DNA from: Crocinitomicaceae bacterium
GTDB lineage: Bacteria > Bacteroidota > Bacteroidia > Flavobacteriales_D > Crocinitomicaceae
DNA length: 5,230 bases
Assembly: GCA_030833265.1 (NCBI GenBank)
Contig: JAURHO010000122.1
Coordinates: forward strand, 1 to 5,230
Direction: 5' to 3'
The notes under the pieces were generated by a model. That model was not told the origin of the DNA. It saw nothing but the letters and a program-made list of their open reading frames with translations, and searched no databases. Below, in pieces: positions 1-5,230 of this stretch. How positions within the stretch are numbered: the first letter of the stretch is position 1; each line of letters starts with the position of its first letter. A program made the translations under genes and the position numbers.

Positions 1-65
1 TTCAGGATAGAAGCGGCGCTAGCCGGTTATATGCTGAACGTAAATTCATGAACGAAGTGAACTAA
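1..65 (+). CDS. C-terminal tail of an unidentified plus-strand protein (5' partial)
   Basis: The frame starting at base 3 is open from the window edge to a TAA at 63-65. It encodes a short polar, basic tail that ends in ERKFMNEVN. A second frame, starting at base 1, is also open until a TGA at 49-51 and encodes a more hydrophobic tail ending in YMLNVNS, so the frame choice is uncertain. I prefer frame 3 because it runs closer to the terminator that follows and has a typical charged C-terminus. The intrinsic terminator at 90-115 supports a plus-strand gene ending here. Too little sequence is present to recognise a family, and I assign no function. Confidence 0.4.
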   Translation, partial: QDRSGASRLYAERKFMNEVN

Positions 66-89
66 ATGTGTTCAGGAATGATAAAATAA

Positions 90-115
90 GGCCCGCTTTT
101 TAGTGGGCCTTTTTA
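90..115 (+). terminator. Intrinsic (Rho-independent) terminator of the upstream gene
   Basis: GGCCCGC (90-96) pairs with GTGGGCC (103-109) through seven base pairs, one of them a G-U wobble, around a 6-nt loop. A run of five or six T follows directly (110-114). A-T pairs flanking the stem can extend it slightly. It starts 24 nt after the TAA of the upstream reading frame and ends about 10 bp before the purH promoter element, so it insulates purH from upstream transcription. The A-rich left flank means it might also act weakly on the minus strand, but no minus-strand gene points at it. Confidence 0.85.
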
Positions 116-124
116 TTTATACCG

Positions 125-132
125 TAACTTTG
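125..132 (+). promoter_or_regulatory. Bacteroidota -7 promoter element of purH
   Basis: TAACTTTG matches the Bacteroidota primary-sigma -7 consensus TAnnTTTG exactly. A clear TTG or TTTG -33 element is not seen. The expected position falls in the T-rich tail of the preceding terminator (about 104-115), so the upstream half is weak or overlaps the terminator. If transcription starts a few bases after the element, at about 136-138, the purH leader is only about 11-13 nt. That leaves no room for a riboswitch or leader peptide. There is no Shine-Dalgarno sequence, only an A-rich stretch before the ATG, as is usual in this phylum. Confidence 0.7.
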
Positions 133-148
133 CATTTTCCAATACAAA

Positions 149-1678
149 ATGACAAATTCAAAAGCAATTCAGCGCGCATTAATCTCAGTTTATTACAAAG
201 ACGGTTTGGCGCCAATCGTGCAAAAATTACACGAAAACAAAGTTGAAATTTTATCTACAGGCGGCACCCTTGCCTTTATTCAAGAACTCGGGATTCCCGT
301 CACCGCTGTTGAAGATGTCACTCAATTTCCAGAAATTCTTGGTGGTCGTGTAAAAACCTTACACCCTGCCATCTTCGGTGGAATTTTAAATCGCCGTGAC
401 TTACCGGCAGATCAAGCCCATATGGCTGAGCATCAGCTTTCTTCCATTGATTTAGTCATTGTTGACCTTTATCCATTTGAAGAAACGCTTCAAAGTGGCG
501 CTAGCCATGAAGACATCATTGAAAAAATTGACATCGGTGGTATTTCCCTAATTCGTGCAGCAGCCAAAAACTTCAACGACGTCGTGATTATTCCGAGTGT
601 GAAGCAATATGCCAACTTCCTCGAGATTTTAAACGAACAAGGTGCAAATACATCCATCGAACAAAGAAAAGCATTTGCAGCTGAAGCGTTCCATGTATCC
701 TCTCATTACGACACCCTGATTCATCAATATTTCATGAATCAGAATAGCTCCTATCTAAAAATTAGCGAAGAAAATCAGAGCCCATTGCGCTACGGTGAAA
801 ATCCACATCAAAAAGGCATTTTCTACGGCAACCTCGATGCCTTATTTACTAAGCTTCATGGTAAAGAGCTGTCTTACAACAATTTACTAGACGTAGATGC
901 TGCCGTTCGTTTAATGAACGAATTTAAAAACGACCAGCCAACTTTCGGTATTCTCAAGCACAACAACGCTTGTGGAATTGCAACGCGCCCTACACTTAAA
1001 GAAGCATATGAAACTGCATTAGCTGCAGACCCAGTAAGTGCTTTTGGTGGTATTCTAATCGCCAATACAAAAATTGACTACGCAACAGCTGAGTTGGTAA
1101 ATGAACTATTCTGCGAAGTTTTGATTGCACCAGCCTATGACGAACAAGCAGTCACGCTTTTACAATCCAAGAAGAACCGCATCATTTTGGTTCAAAATGA
1201 AATCGAACTTCCTACTACTTTAGTGCGCAGCGCCTTAAATGGTTATCTTGTTCAAGACGCTGATTTAGCTACAGAAGGTCCTGAAAATCTTGAAGTTAAA
1301 ACCAAATTAGCACCAAGTGCTACAGAAATTCAAGACTTACTTTTTGCCAACAAATTGGTCAAACACACCAAATCTAATACGATTATCTTGGCCAAAAACG
1401 GTCAGCTTTTAGCTAGTGGTACCGGGCAAACATCACGTGTTGACGCACTCAGACAAGCCATTCACAAAGCAAAATCTTTTGGATTTGACCTCAATGGTGC
1501 AGTGATGGCGAGCGATGCATTTTTCCCATTCCCTGACTGTGTAGAGATTGCCCACAACGAACAAATTAATGCAGTCATTCAACCTGGTGGTTCGGTAAAA
1601 GACGATTTATCGATTACTTATTGTGACGCCAATAACATGAGTATGGTGTTTACCGGAGTGCGCCATTTCAAGCACTAA
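149..1678 (+). CDS. purH: Bifunctional AICAR formyltransferase / IMP cyclohydrolase PurH
   Basis: PurH catalyses the last two steps of de novo purine synthesis in the cytoplasm: formylation of AICAR with 10-formyl-tetrahydrofolate, then ring closure of FAICAR to IMP. The 509 aa match the usual length of about 500-530. The N-terminal MGS-like cyclohydrolase domain (about 1-200) carries LSTGGT (35-40) and GGRVKTLHPAIFGG (65-78). The transformylase domain (about 205-509) carries RYGENPHQKG (214-223), the KHNNACG motif with the presumed catalytic Lys270-His271 pair, ADPVSAFGG (293-301), SDAFFPFPD (455-463) and PGGSVKDD (479-486). It ends in the conserved VRHFKH. The ATG fits the family N-terminus (ALISVYYKDGL) and lies just after a -7 element. 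There is no frameshift or missing domain. mreB follows on the same strand after 100 bp with no terminator, so read-through into it is possible. Confidence 0.98.
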   Translation: MTNSKAIQRALISVYYKDGLAPIVQKLHENKVEILSTGGTLAFIQELGIPVTAVEDVTQFPEILGGRVKTLHPAIFGGILNRRDLPADQAHMAEHQLSSIDLVIVDLYPFEETLQSGASHEDIIEKIDIGGISLIRAAAKNFNDVVIIPSVKQYANFLEILNEQGANTSIEQRKAFAAEAFHVSSHYDTLIHQYFMNQNSSYLKISEENQSPLRYGENPHQKGIFYGNLDALFTKLHGKELSYNNLLDVDAAVRLMNEFKNDQPTFGILKHNNACGIATRPTLKEAYETALAADPVSAFGGILIANTKIDYATAELVNELFCEVLIAPAYDEQAVTLLQSKKNRIILVQNEIELPTTLVRSALNGYLVQDADLATEGPENLEVKTKLAPSATEIQDLLFANKLVKHTKSNTIILAKNGQLLASGTGQTSRVDALRQAIHKAKSFGFDLNGAVMASDAFFPFPDCVEIAHNEQINAVIQPGGSVKDDLSITYCDANNMSMVFTGVRHFKH

Positions 1679-1707
1679 AACGGCGATAAAAAGAAAAATA
1701 AAATTGT

Positions 1708-1759
1708 TTCGAAATTAATGTAACCTTTCGACGCTAATTTCGAATAACACTAGGTTACA
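1708..1759. repeat. Two interleaved perfect inverted repeats in the purH-mreB gap
   Basis: Repeat A is TTCGAAATTA (1708-1717) with its exact complement TAATTTCGAA (1735-1744), 10 bp. Repeat B is TGTAACCT (1719-1726) with AGGTTACA (1752-1759), 8 bp. The arms occur in the order A-B-A'-B', which is the topology of an H-type pseudoknot in RNA. Alternatively the two hairpins could be mutually exclusive, or the sites could be DNA operators. The two TTCGAA cores are centred 31 bp apart, close to three helical turns. No T-run follows either hairpin, so this is not an intrinsic terminator. TAATTTCG (1735-1742) is one mismatch from the TAnnTTTG -7 element, so arm A' might overlap an mreB promoter, but no well-spaced -33 element is visible. 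The repeats are directly seen; their role is inference. Confidence 0.6.
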
Positions 1760-1767
1760 ACATAAAC

Positions 1768-1775
1768 AAGCGCTT
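1768..1775. repeat. 8-bp palindrome just upstream of the mreB start
   Basis: AAGCGCTT is a perfect palindrome ending 3 nt before the mreB ATG. With no loop it cannot form an intramolecular hairpin, so if it matters it would be as a DNA-binding half-site pair or by affecting initiation. It may be chance. Confidence 0.3.
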
Positions 1776-1778
1776 AAC

Positions 1779-2804
1779 ATGGGCCTTTTTAACTTTCTTA
1801 CACAGGAGATTGCCATTGACCTCGGTACGGCAAACACCCTCATCATCTGGAACGACAAGGTTGTCGTTGATGAACCATCTATCGTTGCCAAAGATATCCA
1901 AACCGGAAAGGTCGTGGCTATTGGTCGTAAGGCACAACAGATGCATGGTAAGACACACAAATTAATCGAAACAGTTCGCCCGCTCAAAGATGGCGTAATC
2001 GCAGATTTCCAGAGTGCTGAACAAATGATCAAGGGGATGATTAAAATGATCAACCCAGGAAGAAGTTTGTTCAATCCGACACTCCGCATGGTAATCTGTA
2101 TTCCTTCAGGGATTACCGAAGTTGAAAAACGTGCGGTACAAGATTCTGCTGAGCATGCCGGAGCTAAAGAAGTTTACCTCATCCACGAACCAATGGCTGC
2201 TGCAATCGGTATCGGAATCGACGTAGAAGAACCAATGGGTAACATGATCATCGACATAGGTGGTGGTACTTCAGAAATTGCCGTTATTGCCCTTGGAGGT
2301 ATTGTTTGTGATAAATCTATCCGTATTGCCGGTGATGACTTCACCAATGACATCGAAGAATACATGCGTCGTCAACACAACATTCTTGTTGGTGAGCGTA
2401 CCGCTGAGCAAATCAAAATTGAAGTTGGGGCTGCTTTACCTGAGCTCGAGAATCCACCTGCAGACTTTGCAGTACGTGGGCGTGACCTCATGACCGGTAT
2501 TCCGAAAGAAATCATGGTTTCTTACCAAGAAGTAGCTCATGCACTAGATAAAACCATCGCGAAAATCGAGGAAGCGATCCTAAGCGCCCTTGAAATGACG
2601 CCACCAGAACTTTCTGCTGATATTTACAAAACTGGTATTTATTTAGCTGGTGGTGGTTCAATGCTTCGCGGTCTTGACAAACGTATTTCTACGAAAACCA
2701 AATTACCGGTTCATATTGCTGAAGATCCGCTTAGAGCTGTAGCTCGCGGTACAAGCATCGCCTTGAAAAACATTGACAAGTACCCATTCTTGATGGGCCG
2801 TTAA
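1779..2804 (+). CDS. mreB: Rod shape-determining protein MreB (bacterial actin)
   Basis: MreB is an actin-fold ATPase that polymerises on the inner face of the cytoplasmic membrane and guides the elongasome (MreC, MreD, RodA, PBP2) in lateral wall synthesis. The protein has 341 aa, a normal length. Nucleotide-binding motifs appear in order: phosphate-1 DLGTANT (14-20), HEPMAAAIG with the conserved Glu137 (136-144), phosphate-2 DIGGGTSE (159-166), ERTAEQIK (206-213), GRDLMTGIP (234-242) and the adenosine loop LAGGGSMLRGL (289-299). The start is set by the short hydrophobic N-terminus MGLFNF, which directly precedes the actin fold and probably contributes to membrane contact. The next gene is convergent and unrelated, so mreC and mreD are not directly downstream as they are in many Bacteroidota. 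Expression may come from the purH promoter by read-through or from a weak promoter in the repeat-bearing gap. Confidence 0.97.
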   Translation: MGLFNFLTQEIAIDLGTANTLIIWNDKVVVDEPSIVAKDIQTGKVVAIGRKAQQMHGKTHKLIETVRPLKDGVIADFQSAEQMIKGMIKMINPGRSLFNPTLRMVICIPSGITEVEKRAVQDSAEHAGAKEVYLIHEPMAAAIGIGIDVEEPMGNMIIDIGGGTSEIAVIALGGIVCDKSIRIAGDDFTNDIEEYMRRQHNILVGERTAEQIKIEVGAALPELENPPADFAVRGRDLMTGIPKEIMVSYQEVAHALDKTIAKIEEAILSALEMTPPELSADIYKTGIYLAGGGSMLRGLDKRISTKTKLPVHIAEDPLRAVARGTSIALKNIDKYPFLMGR

Positions 2805-4060
2805 TTTTGGCGAGCGCCTGCTAAGGCGTTTTGAATTTCTTGCTCGAATTTTTTCACTAATTCAGTATAAGCTGCTCCTGTTGCTGGCCCACTAAATCCA
2901 GTATGGATTGCTATGATCTTTCCCTGCTGGTCAACCAAAATAGCAGTCGGAAAACTCATGATGCCATTCAACATCGGAAAATACGCAGCGGCGGCTTCTT
3001 TACTCGAGGTTCCGGCCAAATAAACCGGATAATTCAGTTTGAGTTGATCTGAGAATTTTTTCAGCCTGCTTCGTTGTTTCTTTTGGTCAGTGCCTACTTC
3101 AAAGCCTAGCGCCATAATTTCAAGGCCTTGACTGCCATACTTTGCCTTTAATTCTCTAAATAGATTGGCTTCATCAATACAATTTGGGCACCAAGTACCC
3201 ATAATTTGAATCAGGGTAACTTGCTGTTTTTTAGAAAAATCCAAATTGAGTTGCTTTCCATTTAACTTTTGAAGGCCGTTAAGCATAACGGTTTGGTCGC
3301 GCTTGATCAAGTAGGTCAATTCGGCTTCATTTCTCAATTGAACCGTTTCATCTTTAGTGGCTTTGAAATGGGAGCTTGACTTTCCACCACTATAAAAGAC
3401 GCCTTCCATTTCGTTGTCGCCATTGAGCGTTGCTTCAACTACAAAAGCCCAATAGCCGGTGTAGGTCTGTAAATGCAATTTTCCATTTGCGACATAACCA
3501 TGCAAATAACGGTAATCGCCGGTTTCACTCAGAAAACTTCCGAAAATGCGCCCATTCTTTTCTTGCTGAAATACACCTACCAACACTTCTTCATTTGGCG
3601 TGCCTGGCTCAAACAGTACTTTCCATCTACCGAATAATTCCGGAAAGATACTATCCGGTTTTGGTATCATTTCTGAAAGCGTCATGTATAAGTGAACAGG
3701 GTAGCTAACAGGCACCTTTTTGTTGTAGTTGATCCACCAACCGCGGGCTTCGGAAAAATCTTCGTTAAATGCAATTCGCCATTCGGCGTCTTGGGCAGGG
3801 AATTGATAGATAAGGGTATCGCCTATCCGTTTATTTGCGGACAACTGATAAACTTCTTTGCCATTATAAATGGTAATTGGTGATTTAGAATTTTTTTCAA
3901 CGAGAGCAGCTGTTACTTGTATTTGCAAGCGATCATTAAGTTGAATTTCTGCAATATATGGGAAAAGAAAACCTTTATGTCGGGCTGCAAAATTGTCTTG
4001 AGCTTGACCTAGAAAACCATTCAAAAAAATAAATAAGATGCCAAAAATAGCGTTACGCAT
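2801..4060 (-). CDS. Secreted TlpA-like thioredoxin-fold protein with an N-terminal beta-rich domain
   Basis: This is a 419-aa exported protein of the TlpA/AhpC-TSA thioredoxin superfamily, probably a periplasmic or envelope thiol-disulfide oxidoreductase. Residues 1-20 form a signal peptide with Arg2, a hydrophobic core (4-17) and a probable cleavage after GQA, leaving an N-terminal Gln. No lipobox Cys is present. Residues about 30-265 are beta-rich, with segments such as GRWKVLF (144-150) and ETGDYRYLHG (179-188), a pattern I recall from Bacteroidota TlpA proteins of unknown substrate. The C-terminal thioredoxin domain (about 265-415) has the redox motif WCPNC (Cys291, Cys294) and a likely cis-proline in SFPTAILVD (Pro371). 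The start at the ATG complementary to 4058-4060 is fixed by the signal peptide. The gene is divergent from the sigma gene and convergent with mreB. The thioredoxin fold is secure; the substrate is unknown. Confidence 0.9.
   Translation of the reverse strand: MRNAIFGILFIFLNGFLGQAQDNFAARHKGFLFPYIAEIQLNDRLQIQVTAALVEKNSKSPITIYNGKEVYQLSANKRIGDTLIYQFPAQDAEWRIAFNEDFSEARGWWINYNKKVPVSYPVHLYMTLSEMIPKPDSIFPELFGRWKVLFEPGTPNEEVLVGVFQQEKNGRIFGSFLSETGDYRYLHGYVANGKLHLQTYTGYWAFVVEATLNGDNEMEGVFYSGGKSSSHFKATKDETVQLRNEAELTYLIKRDQTVMLNGLQKLNGKQLNLDFSKKQQVTLIQIMGTWCPNCIDEANLFRELKAKYGSQGLEIMALGFEVGTDQKKQRSRLKKFSDQLKLNYPVYLAGTSSKEAAAAYFPMLNGIMSFPTAILVDQQGKIIAIHTGFSGPATGAAYTELVKKFEQEIQNALAGARQN
2814..2832 (+). terminator. 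Candidate weak terminator for mreB, inside the 3' end of the convergent gene
   Basis: CGCCT (2815-2819) pairs with AGGCG (2824-2828) around a 4-nt loop. G2814-T2829 can add a wobble pair, and TTTT follows (2829-2832). It lies 10 nt after the mreB stop, on the strand and in the position expected for an mreB terminator. The stem is short and the T-run brief, so efficiency would be modest. The same bases encode residues near the C-terminus of the minus-strand thioredoxin-like protein. Confidence 0.4.
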
Positions 4061-4165
4061 AGGTTGAAAGATTGCGGAGTTGAACTACGAAATTAAAAGA
4101 AATAAACTATCTTGCTTTGCGCATGCAACTTTTTGAAAACATAATCCGTCAATGGTCCTGTGTCT
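4061..4165. promoter_or_regulatory. Shared divergent promoter region between the TlpA-like and sigma genes
   Basis: This gap of about 105 bp separates two divergent starts and must hold the promoters for both, unless one lies farther inside a gene. No exact TAnnTTTG is present on either strand. One-mismatch candidates are TTGCTTTG (4112-4119, plus), TAATTTCG (minus, 4095-4088) and TATGTTTT (minus, 4143-4136). None has a convincing -33 TTG at the right distance. The weakness of the primary-sigma signals would be compatible with an alternative sigma factor, including autoregulation by the adjacent ECF factor, but this is inference only. Confidence 0.4.
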
Positions 4166-4699
4166 ATGGATGAACGTGAGATCATACTTGGTTGTATAGC
4201 TGGTCGTCCAAAGGCTCAAAAAGCGTTGTTTGACATTTATGCTCCTAAACTACTCGTGATTTGTTTGCGCTACATGAAAGAAGTGCCGCGCGCTCAAGAC
4301 ACTTTGCAAGATGCTTTTGTAAAAATCTACAAACACCTCCCAGACTACAAGTTTGAAGGCGTTTTTGAAGGTTGGGTCAAAAGAATTACGGTCAATACAT
4401 GTCTTGATCAATTGCGCAAAGACAAAAAAACACTTTCGGATGTTTCAATAGACGATGTCAGTTTCAAGTTAGCGCGTCATGACCACAGCATTGAAAAACT
4501 CATGGCCGATGACCTACTGAAACTTGTGCAAAGTTTACCCGACGGATACCGTACGGTTTTTAACCTTTTTGCTATTGAAGGTTATTCACATCAAGAAATT
4601 GCCCAACAACTCAACATTTCTGAGAGTACCTCTAAAACACAGTACCTCAGAGCCCGAGCATATTTGAAAGACCGCCTAGAAAAAATTGACAATGACTGA
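4166..4699 (+). CDS. ECF-type RNA polymerase sigma-70 factor
   Basis: This small sigma factor would bind core RNA polymerase and direct it to a specific promoter set. Numbering from the ATG at 4166 (177 aa), region 2 spans about 8-88. It includes AQDTLQDAFVKIYKHLPDYK (43-62, core binding) and EGWVKRITVNTCLDQLRKDK (68-87, -10 recognition). A linker (about 89-115) leads to region 4 (about 116-170), with LPDGYRTVFNLFAIEGYSHQ (124-143) and a helix-turn-helix around EIAQQLNISESTSKTQYLRA (144-163) for -35 binding. There are no regions 1 or 3, as expected for ECF. An in-frame GTG at 4160 would add two residues; I prefer the ATG because it gives the usual acidic N-terminus. The stop overlaps the next start by 8 bp, so the two products are probably translationally coupled. 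Regulated genes are unknown. Confidence 0.93.
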   Translation: MDEREIILGCIAGRPKAQKALFDIYAPKLLVICLRYMKEVPRAQDTLQDAFVKIYKHLPDYKFEGVFEGWVKRITVNTCLDQLRKDKKTLSDVSIDDVSFKLARHDHSIEKLMADDLLKLVQSLPDGYRTVFNLFAIEGYSHQEIAQQLNISESTSKTQYLRARAYLKDRLEKIDND

Positions 4700-5230
4700 A
4701 CAAGACAACATTAAAGAACTATTTGCCAAAGGCCTTCAGGACCATCAGGTTCCTGTAGATCCTGCAATATGGTCTGCTGTTTCTGCTTCCATCGTAGCCA
4801 CTGCTGCACCAGTAGGCATGTCTGTTCTTTCTAAAGTACTCATTGGTTTGGGAACAAGTGCAGGCCTTATTGTTGGCGCTTATTTTTACACAAACTCAGG
4901 TGCGCCACAAGCGGTGTCCAACAAAAAACCACTTGTCATTTCTTCAAAAAAGCAAGAAAAAGCGCTCAAAGAAGAAACGACAACTACCAAGTCAAATAAC
5001 TTGAATTCAATTCAAGAGGAACTTTCTATCCAAACAGGAAGTGCCATCCAAACTCAGACGCAACCTGAAGTAACTCCATTGACCAACGCTATTCCTGTTA
5101 TTGGTTATCCTTTAGCCGAACAAACACAATTAGCACCTCAAACACAGCCAACACCAGCTTCAAATAATACAACTTCGGCAAATCAAGCAAGTACGGGGCA
5201 TGCTAATAACGTTGGGGCAGCAACTATAGG
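4692..5230 (+). CDS. Single-pass membrane protein coupled to the sigma factor, putative anti-sigma or sensor partner (3' partial)
   Basis: This frame is open from the ATG at 4692 to the window edge (179 codons plus 2 nt) with no stop. The start sits inside the sigma gene's last codons (8-bp overlap). Residues 1-40 are a short presumed cytoplasmic segment beginning MTEQDNIKELFAKGL, with a VPVDPAIWSAV motif (20-30) of a kind I recall downstream of Bacteroidota ECF sigma genes. Residues about 44-66 form one hydrophobic membrane helix (VLIGLGTSAGLIVGAYFY). From residue 67 on comes a low-complexity, Lys-rich then Gln/Thr/Pro/Asn-rich stretch with QTQ repeats (121-123, 144-146, 150-152), predicted to be extracytoplasmic. 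No HxxxCxxC zinc anti-sigma motif is seen, and I see nothing that suggests FecR. The unseen C-terminus could be an outer-membrane beta-barrel, a PKD or gliding-type surface module, or nothing more. The anti-sigma role is inferred from context only. Confidence 0.8.
   Translation, partial: MTEQDNIKELFAKGLQDHQVPVDPAIWSAVSASIVATAAPVGMSVLSKVLIGLGTSAGLIVGAYFYTNSGAPQAVSNKKPLVISSKKQEKALKEETTTTKSNNLNSIQEELSIQTGSAIQTQTQPEVTPLTNAIPVIGYPLAEQTQLAPQTQPTPASNNTTSANQASTGHANNVGAATI

Noticed and set aside
1..77. TTCAGGA at 1-7 and again at 71-77 as a direct repeat or attachment site
   Set aside because: Seven bases only, with no integrase, tRNA or boundary nearby; consistent with chance.
874..1065. Minus-strand open frame inside purH
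   Set aside because: It lies wholly antisense to a strongly conserved purH region, has no family features and no promoter; it is a shadow frame.
1715..2089. Minus-strand open frames (124 and 67 aa) across the mreB 5' end
   Set aside because: They are antisense to conserved MreB motifs, with Cys-rich, unrecognisable translations. One extends into the repeat-bearing gap, but nothing supports expression.
2174..2493. Open frames on both strands inside mreB (63 aa minus, 77 aa plus)
   Set aside because: Both are alternative frames of the phosphate-2 region of MreB, with low-complexity translations of the kind produced by reading conserved codons out of frame.
2783..2797. CCCAT/ATGGG hairpin as a terminator for the minus-strand TlpA-like gene
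   Set aside because: The stem is only 5 bp and the nearest T-run on the minus strand is more than 10 nt beyond it; the bases are also coding for the MreB C-terminus. Too weak to call.
3430..3883. Two plus-strand open frames inside the TlpA-like gene
   Set aside because: They are antisense to the signal-peptide-bearing TlpA-like gene and have no domain, promoter or start-site support.
4117..4128. TTGC-GCAT-GCAA inverted repeat in the divergent gap as an operator
   Set aside because: The arms are only 4 bp and the flanking bases do not extend the symmetry; expected by chance.

Overview
The window looks like ordinary chromosomal DNA from a Bacteroidota bacterium, most likely class Flavobacteriia. 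The support is threefold. The one clear promoter has the Bacteroidota -7 element TAnnTTTG. None of the starts has a recognisable Shine-Dalgarno sequence. The protein set is typical of the group: a PurH next to a Bacteroidetes-type MreB, a secreted TlpA-like thioredoxin with a large N-terminal beta-rich domain, and an ECF sigma factor overlapping a single-pass membrane protein. The family placement is an inference, because no rRNA gene is present.

Layout. Positions 1-65 hold what is probably the C-terminal tail of a plus-strand gene, followed by a good intrinsic terminator (90-115). The purH promoter (TAnnTTTG at 125-132) follows almost at once, then purH (149-1678, plus). A 100-bp gap carries two interleaved perfect inverted repeats and an 8-bp palindrome, and leads to mreB (1779-2804, plus). 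A TlpA-family gene (4060-2801, minus) meets mreB tail to tail, and a TTAA at 2801-2804 supplies both stop codons. A gap of about 105 bp with divergent starts separates it from an ECF sigma-70 gene (4166-4699, plus). The sigma gene overlaps by 8 bp a membrane-anchored protein (4692 to the window edge) that is open at the 3' end.

How the genes relate. PurH completes purine synthesis to IMP and MreB organises the cell-wall elongation machinery. They share a strand with no terminator between them, so read-through is possible. The secreted thioredoxin-like protein would act in the periplasm or cell envelope. The sigma factor and the downstream membrane protein look like one translationally coupled regulatory unit, with the membrane protein a candidate anti-sigma or sensor partner.

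I found no mobile element, CRISPR array, tRNA, rRNA or clear novel multi-gene system. The most unusual non-coding structure is the pair of interleaved inverted repeats upstream of mreB. The most open-ended protein is the truncated partner of the sigma factor.
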